Shown: positions 50,431-62,794, numbered from the stretch's first letter. The stretch: 64,000 nt of DNA from Xestospongia muta (GCA_963693285.1 OY848921.1:5841229-5905228), one strand, 5' to 3'. Program-made: numbers and translations. Notes: generated by a model not told the origin, from the sequence alone.

Positions 50431-51436
50431 TATTGTTTTTAACTTCCTCTGTAAACATTCCTAAAGTATAGGTTAGCATCTACAATGTTTGCAAACAACA
50501 ATTCGTGGTTTTGTGTTCTTACATGTTCAGTGAATGTTTATTAGTGCCCACAAAAAACAACATCAGAATCACTAAGAAGAGTTGTTTGCTCATCTATTTT
50601 GGAATTAGTCTATGTTAAGACATCAGGAATGTTTATAATTATTTGATTATAATTATCATTACTTTGTGATTACATCACTACCATTGCTGTCACAAACAGA
50701 TGAAAAAATTTCCATTATCATTACTTATAAATGTACCCAATTACCATAGCATTAGTGCCAAAAAATCTAATTAATTACATAATTGATTACTCAATTACTG
50801 ACAATAAAGAAACTTGCAAGAAATGTAAGAAGGTCACTATCTCAATTGTAAGAAGAAAAGTCACTGCATCACCTCAGCTGTTACTTGTAACACTTCACAG
50901 TTCAATGAACATAATGACCCACAGTACCCAATATAGTTTTGTTATAAGCTTAAATTGTATTCAATTACTTCAATTGTTAGAGATTTCAATTACCATTACT
51001 TCAAGACTTGCAAATAATTAAGTAATTAATTACAATTAGATTACCATTACAACCTCCCTGTAAAACACAACTGCTATACAAACTAGATATTTTCCTACTT
51101 CTTTGTTACCAAAACCTATTATTATTTCAAGTATACAAGGTATGGCATGCAATGATAACATAGTAATAACTGACTATCCTGCCACATTTAGGTAAGTGTA
51201 ACATTATACACAACAAAAGATGTACCATAAAATTGAGCAAGCTGTTTTTCAGTGACAATTTGTGTGATCTATGTGTCTATCTATAATGTACAGCCATCCC
51301 TAACATTTCAAGAATATTTTAAAACTTTAATTACATCATTTGTGTTTTTCTTTTATTTTATTAATTTAGAAATTAAATCAACTTTTTAAAAAGTATATAC
51401 TGTTTTAATTTAAACTGTAAGTTGTCATACTCTAGA
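50431..51436. other. Upstream region of receptor copy 4
   Basis: No gene supported; the 96-codon frame at 50731 is low-complexity ATTAC-rich sequence. The ACGTCA upstream block of copies 1 and 3 is not seen here. Confidence 0.4.
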
Positions 51437-54400
51437 ATGATGAGGCTCGTGATTGTTTTATTTTGTTATACAGTTTTGATGGATAGGTAAGCTTTATTGT
51501 GACACTGTATTATTGTAATCTGTCTTATCATGTACAGTTGTTATGCTGTATCATCTTGCTCATACTATGGATATATGCCTTTTGTAACATCATATGTTGA
51601 ATCTCGTGCTACTTACACCACATGTTGGGGAGGCTGTCTTCGTCAAAATGGGTTAGTATAATACCTTTTAGAAGATATTTTTTAAGCATTTATAATTAAA
51701 TCTGGATTATGAGATCATACAATCCAAGAGAAGAGAGCAATATTTTCTATTAATTAGATTATTCTCGACATGGGTTTAATGCAACTTAGTAGCAAAATCT
51801 AGTTAAAAAAATTATATGCTCATTTTCGAAGATAGTATATGCAAACAATACAACAATAACAAATACAGGTTTATATTATAATATAGAACTCTCAATATGA
51901 CGCAATACAAAATAGCTTATCATCTTCAACTGCAATGCTGTCCAGGTTATGGTCCTAAACCAAAGTGCCTACGTAAGTAACGTGTATGGTTACATTTTCT
52001 AGTGAACACTTTTTAATTATTGTTCCCTGTCATCACAGCAATTTGCAGCTCAACATGTCGCACTAACAAACAATGTATAGCTCCTAACACATGTATATGT
52101 GTCAGTGGATGGACAGGCAGTAACTGCTTAACAGGTATTGTTTATGTTGACATAATATTGATATGATATTATCAATTTCTAATAATCAATGTTATAATAA
52201 CATGAAATGTGTTGCTATTACTTTATTGAAAATAGATATCAATGAATGTTCACAAAATATATGTCAAATTCAGTGTACTAATACTAATGGTTCATACTAC
52301 TGCTCCTGTGATACATCAAGTGTCCTTGCTGCTGATGGAATTCATTGTTTAGGTAAATAACAAAGAGTCTATGATAGAGATTGCTGTCAACAACTTAAAT
52401 TGTGTAATGTACTTTGCATATTGGTACATATAATATGATTTGTAATAATCACATTCATTGAAATACGTAAATTATGTTCTAAAATAGAGTACGTAATTAA
52501 AAAATATTTGTATTAATACCTACATTTATGCATAGAAGCTATTCAAGACATGATCCTTTTGCAACTCACCAGCACACATTGCAAATTAACATGGAACCCT
52601 CCACTTCAATACATGCAATATGGAAGTTTTGATGGTTACATAGTGGTGTGTAATATATCAAATACTAACACTATAATAACATCAGACATCACTCAGAAAT
52701 TGAATGTGTCTTTAAGATTTCTAAAACCATTTACTTCATATATTTGCTGTGTCACACCTCAATGGACAACTAATGGAAAAGGAAAAACATATTGTATTAA
52801 TTTTACTACATTACAAGATGGTAAGTAACAGACTAACTATTATTAATTAAGTTATAAACTTTCATTTTAGCTCCTAACGGCTCTCCAGTTAATGTTACAG
52901 TTTGTGTTGTTAATTCTTCATCTCTTTTAATTCAATGGGAGCCTCCATTGATACCTAATGGTATCATTACTCACTATACTCTATACATCAACTATACTAA
53001 TGGTAGTGAGATATCTACTAGAGCTGTAGATAGTCAGTTCATAGTATATCACCTGGAGGGACTGTCACCCTATCAACAAGTGGGAATAAGTATCTCAGCT
53101 ACAACTGGTGGAGGAGAAGGACCTCAGTCAGACTATGTCTACAATACAACTGAACAGACAGGTTAGATTGATAGATGTATGAATATACATACAAAAGGAA
53201 CGGATAGATAAAAACTTTTAATATGAAATAATATCATACTTTGTTATATGTGAATTATAGAGCCAGACATTATACATCATTTGAGTGTCAATGTGCTATC
53301 TAATTCATCTGTCAACATTTCATGGGAACCACCATTGCTGTCAAATGGAGTTATTTTACACTACTATATCAGTATTAGGAGTTTGACAGAAAATCAATCT
53401 GTCTTGTTTAAGACTGAAGAAAACTTATATCACAAACTACACAATCTGAGTAGGTTACATCTTAAATTGTATTTGTCATGATTTGTATACTATTTTTAGA
53501 TCCTTATACTCCATATGAAGTTACTGTATCTGCAGTTACTATTGCTGGTATAGGAGAACGTTTGCATAAAATATTTTTTATCCAGGAGAGAGGTAAAACT
53601 TAAGGCACAACTGTATATGATATATTTATTCTTAAATTAATACTTACAATTAACAAGAGGTTTGCCTTCTATAGTTCCTAGAGTGGCTCCAAACATTGAG
53701 CTAGCACAGAGAGTTTCTCCAAATGAAATAATCATAAAAATAAAGCCACTAACACTAGAAGAGGGGAGAGGAATTGTGACAGGATATTCCTTTAATCTGA
53801 CCAAATCAATAGATCATTGTGTTGTGGTTGACATAAACAAATTATTAATACATACTCTTAATACTTCAATTAAAGTAGGAAATCTGGATCCACTCTCAAA
53901 ATATTGTTTGTCAGTGTCAGCACAAACTAAAGAAGGACATGGTTTGGAATCTCAAAATATACTAATTCCTGGTTAGTTTATTTTAATATAATATTATGAT
54001 AACAAATTTTACATTATTTCTTTAAAGTATATGACAACAAACAGTTTGTTATGTATATCAATGGATTGGATAACTGTTATCTGTGGATAGTAAGTTATAT
54101 AACAATGACAAACAAAATACAATCTCTTGTTATAATAGCTATATAAAACTAAAAGTAAAGTCATTGAGATTACTGAAGTCATAATTACAGTGTTGAATAA
54201 AGTCTGTTATTGTTCAATAACTTCAGACTATATATCAGATAATACTTTACAATGTGACAGTGAGCATACTTTACAAATGAGAGTAAGACTATCTGCTATA
54301 TCTAATTTCACAACATCACAACTTTTGAGTATATTACAAAATTGGATAACAAATACTTCAGAAATAATAGTTGATGGACAAGTGTTAACAGTGACATCAG

Positions 54401-55673
54401 TTTATTTAATGGCAATTAATACAACTCCAGTACTCACTAGTCCTACTCCAAATGACACAACTACAATATTCATTAGTCCTAGTCCAAGTGACACAACTCC
54501 AGGACTCACTAGTCCTACTCCAAATGACACAACTACAATATTCATTAGTCCTAGTCCAAGTGACACAACTCCAGTACTCACTAGCGATAGTCCAAATCAG
54601 ACATCAAATATTGAAACTAACACAAAAAACAAAGTGATTCTATTCGGTGTAATTGGATCTGCTGGTGGTTTGTCATTGTTTCTTTGTGTTTGTTGCATAA
54701 TAATATCAGTTTGTATTTTCATGAAGTTTAAATCAAAAAGAAATGACCATTTAAAAGCAAGGTTAGTTATATACGTAACTTCATCTAATAATGATGTTAT
54801 TACAATGTATACAGAGAACATGAAAAGCCAGAAAGAGAAGATAATATAAATCAGTTGTATTTGGCAACAGAAACAAACCTTAATAATGAGCTGTACTATG
54901 CACGTGATCATGATAACAATGATATTTCCCTAAATAGGTATCAGAGATTCTTTGTCACATATTATACTTTAAAATGTATGGACTGTAGTGCTGTAGATAC
55001 TGAAGACGATTATGAGTACATGAGTAGCAATACAGTGACTGAAAATTCCAGAAAAAAGTACAAATCAAATTTCATGTAATATGAGTGACTTATGTGTACC
55101 TAGAAACAATGATCCACAAGATATGACCTATGAAGAGATACATGATAAAACTTATGAAGATGAAGTGATAGATGTTCCTCAATATTTTGAGTAATATTAA
55201 TTACTGATAGGTTCTATGTTATTTTCATTCTAGGATACCAGTATCTAAAAACTTAGGTCAAGGGAAAGTGCAAGAAAACAATAGTACAAGTACAGCTAGT
55301 CGTTTTCAAGATTCTCCTACTATTACAAAAACGAGGCAAGTTAATACTTGTGCCTATAAATTGTTGATTATATATATATATATATATATATAATTATAGT
55401 ACAATGGAGAATGCTAAAAAGGAACCAATTCCTCCTGTTTTCCCTCCTACTAAAGCTAGGTAAACCAGTTATATACAATGATAACATATATACAGTAATT
55501 ATATACTATAGTAAACATGGAGTCTCAGAGGCAGCGCATTTTGAAATGGTGTACAATCCTGGTTATGGCAAAGGAATGTCTGCACAAAGCAAAAGTACAA
55601 GTGCAGCTAGTCATGTTTATGATACTCCTACAGTTACAAATGCAAGGCAAGTTAATACTTGTATTATTGACTA

Positions 55674-55719
<46 letters not shown>

Positions 55720-55947
55720 TAGTACAATGGAGAATACTAAAAAGGAACCAATTTCTCCTGTTTTCCCTCCTACCAAAGCAAGGTAAACCAGTTATATACA
55801 ATGATAACATATATACTAATTATATACTACAGTAAACATGGAGCCTCAGAGGCAGCGCATATTGAAATGGTGTACAATCCTGGTTATGGCAAAGGGATGT
55901 CTGCACAAAAGCAAGGACTCTCTTCAGTTTCTTTCAATGAGGATTAG
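51437..55947 (+). CDS. Receptor copy 4: EMI-EGF-FN3 receptor with SH2/PTB docking tail
   Basis: Twenty exons, 3051 nt, 1016 residues: 51437-51486, 51538-51651, 51887-51972, 52039-52134, 52236-52352, 52539-52820, 52871-53161, 53261-53449, 53500-53592, 53675-53971, 54028-54089, 54139-54761, 54815-54937, 54989-55057, 55104-55190, 55234-55335, 55400-55459, 55512-55646, 55723-55782, 55833-55947. Order by approximate residue: signal peptide 1-20, EMI to 83, EGF to 115, EGF-CA (DINEC) to 154, FN3 x4 to 538, juxtamembrane region to 655, Thr/Ser/Pro stalk with a 24-residue repeat to 713, transmembrane helix 725-755, tail to 1016. Tail motifs: YEYM (816), YEEI (840), NPGY (929-932 and again near the C-terminus), YDTP (950), proline-rich PPVFPP. 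No kinase. GC donors follow 55335 and 55646. The best preserved member; engulfment or recognition role is inferred from CED-1/MEGF10-like layout. Confidence 0.85.
54424..54600 (+). repeat. 72-bp minisatellite in the stalk of copy 4
   Basis: About 2.4 units of 72 bp (24 residues, LTSPTPNDTTTIFISPSPSD), absent from the other copies. It lengthens the Thr/Ser/Pro-rich stalk just outside the membrane in frame. Confidence 0.9.
55336..55930 (+). repeat. Tandem duplication of two tail exons in copy 4, with (TA)n runs
   Basis: Exons 17-18 (55400-55646) and 19-20 (55723-55947) are near copies, spaced about 320 bp. Each unit is preceded by a GC-donor intron holding a TA microsatellite (about 55369-55391 and 55679-55715). 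The second unit ends in the stop codon. Confidence 0.85.
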
Positions 55948-56849
55948 TTGACTAAAATAACTCCCAATTTTATTATAAATTTTAGGAATTGTGAAAAGGA
56001 ATAATGCAAATTTAATTATCAATTAATAGTTTGGTGTGATACAATTTTGGCTGGACTTTCATTTGCTAATATTAAATGACATAGTATTGTTACTAAACTA
56101 GTAATTTGTAATTCTAAAAATAATTAAATATTCAAACTTTTGATTGTATTCATAATAAATCATTGAAATTGTAGCAACTTTTTCAAATGGAAAACATAGA
56201 AAATTTAATATTGAGTTAGTAGTCAACATTCAAATTTTAATTTCCAAAAATTATTCAAGTCAATATTCAATATTTAATTTTGAATTTCAAAAATAGTCAG
56301 TATTCAATGTTCAATGTGCAATTCCCTAAATGAAAATTGTACAATGATCTTAACATTGCCACAGCAACAATGGCATTGTTAAATGTGATTACTTTTGTCC
56401 CTTCCTTCGATAATGCTATGCTATAATACTCATTAGAGAAGGCTTTGATCCAATTGAAATTGCTGTTGAAAATGTGACACTACTAACAGTTACTAGGGCT
56501 TTTCAGTGAGTTGTTCACAATAACAGTTGTTACTTGCTTTATAATTACTGAAATATTATTATATGTATATATATATAAATATAGTATATGTATAAAAATG
56601 AGCAGTGAAAGTCTAAATGCAGGTATAGAATACATCATTGTTATAAATTTAAAGCATCATTGTAATTTAGTTCTTCATGTATTTGTCTATAATATACAAT
56701 CAAAAATCTTTGGGGAATTATTGTGTTGAAACAAAATTGAGTGTGAAAATTCAATTAAATATTATTAATGATTTTTACAGATTGATCCACATACTGTCTG
56801 GCTTAGAGAAAAAAATGGGCAAAGGGCCTTCTTCCCAAATACACTTAAG
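55948..56849. other. Spacer between copies 4 and 5
   Basis: Starts with the 3' flank of copy 4 (a similar flank follows copy 5 at about 59300-59400). No exons 1-7 for copy 5 are present. Otherwise AT-rich. Confidence 0.5.
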
Positions 56850-59212
56850 ACACTATACATGATTTGACTGTCACTGTACTATCTAATTCATCTGTCAACA
56901 TTTCATGGGAACCACCATTGCTGTCAAATGGAGTTATTTTACACTACTACATCAGTATTAGGAGTTTGACAGAAAATCAATCTGTCATATCTGAGTTTGA
57001 AGAATACCTGTATTATTTAATACATATTCTGAGTTAGTTAAGTCCTTATATTATATTTGTTTGAGATTTGTATATTATTTATAGCTCCTAATACTCCATA
57101 TGAAGTTAATCTTTCTGCAGTTACTGTTGCTGGTATAGGAAAACCTTTGCATAAAGTATTTTTTACTCAGGAGACAGGTAAATCTTAAAGACATAAGTAT
57201 AAATAATAAATATATTATAAAATTAATACTTGTAATTTACATGTGGTTTGCTATTCTATAGTCCCCAGAGTGGTTCCAAACATTGAGCTAGCACAGAGAG
57301 TTTCCTCAACTGAAACAATCATTAAAATAAAGCCACGAACACTAGAAGAGGGGAGAGGAATTGTGACAGGATATTCCTTTAATCTGACCAAATCAATAGA
57401 TTATTGTGTTGTGGTTAACATTAACAAATTATTAATGCATACTCTTAATACTTCCATTAAAATAGGAAATCTGGATCCAATGTCAAAATATTGTTTGTCA
57501 GTGTCAGCACAAACTAAAAAAGGATATGGTTTGGAATCTCAAAATATACTAATTCCTGGTTAGTTTATTTTAAATATGATAATAAATGCTATATTTTTCC
57601 TTAAAGTATATGACAACAAACTGATTGTTATGTATATCAATGGATTAGATAACTGTTATCTGTGGATAGTAAGTCATATAACAATGACAAATATTATAAT
57701 ACAATTTTTGTTATAATAGCTAAATAAAACTGAAAGTAAACTCAATGAGATTACTCAAGTCATAATTAGAGTGTTGAATAAAGTCTGTTATTGTTCAATA
57801 ACTTCAGATTATATATCATATAACACTTTACAATGTGACAGTGAACATACAATACAAATGAGAGCAAGACTATCTGCTATATCTAATTTCACAACATCAC
57901 AACTAATGACTATATTGCAAACTTGGATAGCAAATACTTTCGAAATAATAGTTGATGGACAGGTGTTAACAGTGATATCAGTTTATTTTCTGTCAAATGA
58001 TATGACTCCAATACTTCAAACATCAAATAATAAACTGATTCTATTCAGTGCAATTGGTTCTGCCGGTGACTTGTCATTTTTTCTTTGTGTTTGTTGCATA
58101 ATAATATTAGTTTGTTTTTTCAAGAAGTTTAAATCAAAAAGATTTTATAAATTAAAAGCAAGGTTTGTCTTTTAATACAATTTTGAAAAAAATGATGTCA
58201 TTACAATATATAACAGAGTACATAAAATGAAAGAAAAAGAAGATGACAATGAAGATTATTATTATTTGGTACCAGAAACAAAGCTTCATAATGAGCAGTG
58301 TTTTGTACGTGATGACAATAATATTTCTCTAAATAGGTAATCAGAGATTTATCACAATATAATTTTTAATATGGAGTTTTCAAAAGTTTTATAGATTCTA
58401 AAGACTATTTTCATGAAAATATAATAACTGAAAATTCCAAAAAAAAGTAAGTAGTATATTCAATATGATCATGATATCAATAATCACTGTGTATTTTTTC
58501 AATATATTAGGAGTAATATTAATAACAATTGTATTGTATATTGTCATTTGCTAGGCCACTGATCCCTACAAAATTAGGTCAAGGAAAAGTAAAGGAAAGC
58601 AGTTGTAGTAGTACTGCTACTTGTGTTTATGGTTCTCCTACTATTACTGGTACAGAAACAAGGCAAGTAAATAAACTCTCATGTTGTCCTTAGAAATGTT
58701 AGATGTCATAATATAATTATAGTACACTTCAGAGTGGCCAAAAGAAACCAACTCCTCCTGTTCCTCTTCCTAAGAAAGCAAGGTAAACCAGTCATATACA
58801 ATGATGACATACACTGTACATATATTCTATAGTAAACATGGAACCTCAGATGTGGAACATTTTGAAATGGCAAACAATTATGGTTATGGCAAAGGAACAC
58901 TTGCACAATGGAAACCAACTTCTCCTGTTTCTCCTTATAAGAAAGCAAGGTAAACCAGTCATATACAATGGTGTTATTTACTGTACATGTATATTATATT
59001 AAACATGGAGCCTTAGGTGTAGAACGATTTGATGTTCATTACAATTATGGTTATGGCAAGGGAATGTCTGCACAAACAAAACCACTTCCTTCTGTTCCCC
59101 CTCCTAAGAAAACAAGGTAAAGCAGTCATATATAATGATGAGATATACTGTGCAATATATTGTAGTAAACGTGGAGCCTCAGATGTATGTAGAACATTTT
59201 GAAATGTCATCT
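56850..59212 (+). pseudogene. Receptor copy 5: headless, decaying copy
   Basis: Begins at the third FN3 domain; signal peptide, EMI, EGF and first two FN3 exons are absent. Exons: 56850-57032, 57085-57177, 57262-57558, 57607-57668, 57720-58162, 58217-58336, then 58395 onwards, 58555-58662, 58723-58782, 58833-58949, about 59001-59116, 59166-59212. FN3, juxtamembrane and transmembrane exons are open and in phase. The exon at 58395 lost its first bases and reads into TAA. One late tail exon lacks its AG acceptor (about 59000). The last has a 4-nt insertion leading to TGA at 59210. Its GC donor (after 58662) is kept. The first exon is phase-compatible with exon 7 of copy 4, so it could serve as an alternative 3' part of copy 4, but a plain truncated duplicate is more likely. 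Confidence 0.7.
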
Positions 59213-59919
59213 AATCATAGTTACGGCAAAGAACTCACTGCACAAAGCCAGGAGCAGCATTAAGTCCCCACCCCTTCCACCCACCCCTCCTAATAAAGTC
59301 AATCGACTAAACTTTAAAATTCTTAATTTATTATAACTTTAATTAAGGAATTGTTAAATACTGCAAATTTCAGGGCTAAATAACAGTTTTGACAAAAAGA
59401 CAATAATGCTGGACTTTTAATATTAAACGGGAAAGTAATGTTAGTAAACTATAATAGTAGCAATATCATCCAATAGAATTATTGAATATACCAGGCAAAC
59501 ATGGTTTTGTACTTAATAATGATACATTTAATAGCCTTGCCTCTTTGCTGACCCCGTACATGTAAGAGGTGTGTCTCAATTATAGTTTTGCACTTCCTTT
59601 TCAAGATATGGCTATCTTAGGCAGGTATACATGAGTATTTCAATGACAACAGTAATAGTTCATTAACTTCAATGTCTGCAAAAATCAGATACTGATGTCA
59701 ATGTCAACTGGCAAAAAGATCTAAAGATTTGCTTGGACCTTTCTATTGAACTAGGCATGAAATGTGCTATATATTCATCCTAACTGGTATGGCATTTAGC
59801 AATAATTAACAGTATTTACCACATGAGTATTACAGCAATAGATGTAGCTAATCAATCTTTAATAATTGTTTTACACAAGCTAGTTTTATTATATATTTCA
59901 AACATGAAGCCAGTCTGCC
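59213..59919. other. 3' flank of copy 5 and spacer
   Basis: 59280-59400 resembles the sequence after copy 4. Nothing else recognised. Confidence 0.45.
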
Positions 59920-60540
59920 TGAGTCCTAAGTACCTCAGACTATATTTGGTAATATCCTGGGATAAGATTCCTTTGTATGACTCCATCTGAGTAATCCAGT
60001 ATATATACCACAAGTCATCTTGAGATTATCCTGAATTACCATACCATGAATGCATAGGACCATGTGTCCAAATCAGAATACCTAGTCCATCCTTGGACTA
60101 TACTGGCTTAAGGACATGTAGGTCCCTTGTATTTGAGTATCCCAGGTGTCCTAAGTACCTCAGCACACCCTAGCTGGTACTATCCTGGGATAACCACATC
60201 ATAGGTGGATGCAGACCCCATAGTGTTTGAGATTCCCAGGTGTCTTAGGCATCTCAGGATATCCTGGTACTAGCATGGATGACCATACCCATATCTTATG
60301 CATCCCTATACTATATAACCACACTATAGATGCATGACCCCATTGTGTTTTAATTTTTCAGGAGTCCTAAGTCCCTCAGGATATTGTTGCTCTCTTCTGG
60401 CATGATCATTGGATACATGAGCTCATTGTATCTGAGTATTTCTGGTATTACAAGTACCTCGTGATATTTCTGTATGATCACATCCATATCTAATGCATCC
60501 TTGTCACTATTCTGGGATAATTATACCATTAAATAAAATG
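59920..60540. repeat. Degenerate tandem repeat, unit roughly 85-120 bp
   Basis: CCTAAGTACCTCAG-like words recur near 59925, 60150, 60244, 60365 and 60449, each followed by TATCCTGGGATAA-like and CATACCATAGATGCAT-like words. About five or six worn units. Confidence 0.7.
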
Positions 60541-62045
60541 ACTTTGATTCAATTGCTTAATAGGGTGAGGCAATTCTAAATATTAAAGAATATTAGACTA
60601 ATTTCTATGACAACATGATATTGGAAGTGATAAAACTTTGGCATTTTAAAAAGTTTGATTTGTTTTATGACTGCCTAGTTGGTTGGCATTAAATATTAAG
60701 TGTCATTAAGTAAATACAAAGTCTAAATGTTACTGATATATGAACAGAATATTGTCAACATACAAAGTGAAGACACTTGTATGATGCCTTACTAGCGAGC
60801 ATTTTCATACTTTTTAGCCTCAATTGATTTCCTCAATGAATCAACAATAACTACTAACACATACTGAACATCTTATATGTTAACATTAGGCAATCATATG
60901 CTGTTTCATATTGAACTAGAAATCTACCAAATCCCATCAACTTTTGAGCATCATTACTAGGGCCTTCTTTTCATATTCATACATTAGTCTATTAATATAT
61001 TCCATATAGATATTACAAACACACAAGTAAGTACTAACATTTTGGCTCATCTTAGTAAACTAATCTCTACCGATTTTCCTAATCCTGCTTCCTATAATAT
61101 TTTAAATCCTGTAAATGCTCCTTCCTTATTAGCCCTTGATTGAAATTTCTTCTAATGCAATAGTGCACTTAGATATAACACTTTGCCAGGTAGCAAAAGT
61201 GAAAATGATGCATTGGCTAGTCCTTATCCTGATCGTTGTAGCTGTAGTCCTTGAAATAGTATAGACTCTTTATAAAACTGGATGTATACTGACTTGTAAA
61301 TGTCACAATATACCTACAAGGTAGGTTAATTTATAATGTTGGACAAAAAACATCAACAAAATCTTCTGCTGCTTTAAGACTTTCTTTACTTAGACATCAA
61401 ACAATTTAATTGGTGTGTGAATATGAGAAAACACATATAAACATACAACTACATGAAGAACCTCTCCCTTTGACTTACTAAGCATACCTTAGTACGAATA
61501 CTATTATGTATGGGTATTATTTAATACTCAGAAACCTGATGGAAGTTCATCAACATATCACCTCTGCCAATATTTTCTTGAATGGGATTAATCCCATCAT
61601 CATAGACTTGTGTAGAATGTAGTGCTTTCCACACTCTTACAGTATGGTATGGTGGCAGCACAGGAGGTTATTTCACAGAGGAATTTGCAGCCTTTTTCAT
61701 TATGTCACTGCCTTAAGATCAATTCTTAAAGTGTCATTGCAATAGCAAATGCTGCTAATTAGGAATTGAAGCATATTAGTGGTCTAGCAAAGGCCATTTT
61801 TGATGCTAGTGGTCCTACAATACAATCAGAAAGTACTGAACGTGTTAATAGGAATGGTAAAACAAAACTGCAAGCTGTTCAGGATCTGGTATGTTGTCTG
61901 TTGGCATACAAATAAAGCCAATACTTTATAAAGGTATGATTGAAGAAAAGGATGGTAGACAGGATAATGAAATAGAGTTCCTCCATAGAACAAGAAAATA
62001 AATTAAGAATTTATATGTGATAAATGCATGATGTTAGAGATTTCT
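60541..62045. other. Unassigned region, perhaps old transposon
   Basis: Short open pieces occur (for example near 61010-61140), but none is long or recognisable. No gene call is made. Confidence 0.3.
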
Positions 62046-62049
62046 AACT

Positions 62050-62265
62050 GCTGTATTTATAAATCCGTACTGTATTTATAAATTCCTAGCAAATTTTACT
62101 AGTTCTCAACAGTGCTTATAAATTCTTACGAGTATTTATATTATAAATTCGTGGCAGTCTTAAAAAATCTCTAGTATAACTATAAATTCCCACGTGCATT
62201 TATAAATTTCTGTTAGTATTTATTATATTTATTGTAGGATTTATAAATCTTTAGCACATAATTAA
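62050..62265. repeat. Degenerate TATAAATTC tandem repeat
   Basis: TTTATAAATTC-like words recur eight or more times at irregular spacing of about 20-35 bp. Confidence 0.65.
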
Positions 62266-62794
62266 ATGCGTAAAAATATTTAATTTTGACGCAAACGGGC
62301 GCCCCATATCTTTGTACTGTCATAGAGTTCAGGCATCCAACATACTATGTGATTGCCATCATATTGATGCTGTTTTGACGATCTATCCAGACCACAACAA
62401 TTGCTGGTTCTATCCACAATGGATTCTTCACAAGAAAAAAAGTGGTGAGCAGCAAGCCTATTTGGCAAAGGAGGTATATGATGGACATACTTGAAACTAG
62501 AAGTATTCGTTTAAAGAAGAAAGCTCTGTAGCAGCAATTTATTCTGTGGACTTTTGTCAACTATATATGTTTGACTTCCAGGGACTCAGGCTTAGTTTTG
62601 CTCTCATTGGCTGTTATTAACTACTGATAGTCATTAACTTATTAGTCTATCATGTCATTTTATTTGCTACTTAGTGTATCAATTGTTAATGAGGTGATCA
62701 ATGTTTGTGTGTCATTATAATGACATTGACTACACATCAATGAGAATTAGCTGAACAGGTGTCAAGCTAACAGTGATAATACTGTAGCTGTTTA
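62266..62794. other. Unassigned spacer
   Basis: Two overlapping 60-70 codon frames on opposite strands at 62280-62560; neither resembles a family I know. Slightly higher GC than the surroundings; possibly transposon-derived. Confidence 0.3.

Noticed and set aside
50731..51021. 96-codon plus-strand ORF upstream of copy 4
   Set aside because: Built from ATTAC/TAAT-rich low-complexity DNA, with no family resemblance and no splice context.
54028..54420. SEA or GAIN autoproteolysis domain next to the membrane
   Set aside because: Position fits, but no clear G-SVVV-type or HLS/T cleavage site is visible; left as a family-specific region.
55104..55190. ITAM (paired YxxL/I) in copy 4
   Set aside because: YEEI is followed by YEDE eight residues on, so the second half lacks the needed Leu/Ile.
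55369..55720. ORFs running through TA repeats (Ile-Tyr runs)
   Set aside because: Retained-intron reading through microsatellites; splice sites bracket the repeats.
51437..55947. Receptor tyrosine kinase
   Set aside because: No glycine loop, HRD or DFG motifs in the tail or downstream; the tail has docking motifs only.
59920..60540. CRISPR-like repeat array
   Set aside because: Units are degenerate with no constant repeat and spacer pattern, and the genome is eukaryotic.
61010..62000. Possible transposase pieces
   Set aside because: Only short open stretches with many stops; no motif I could name, so no call was made.
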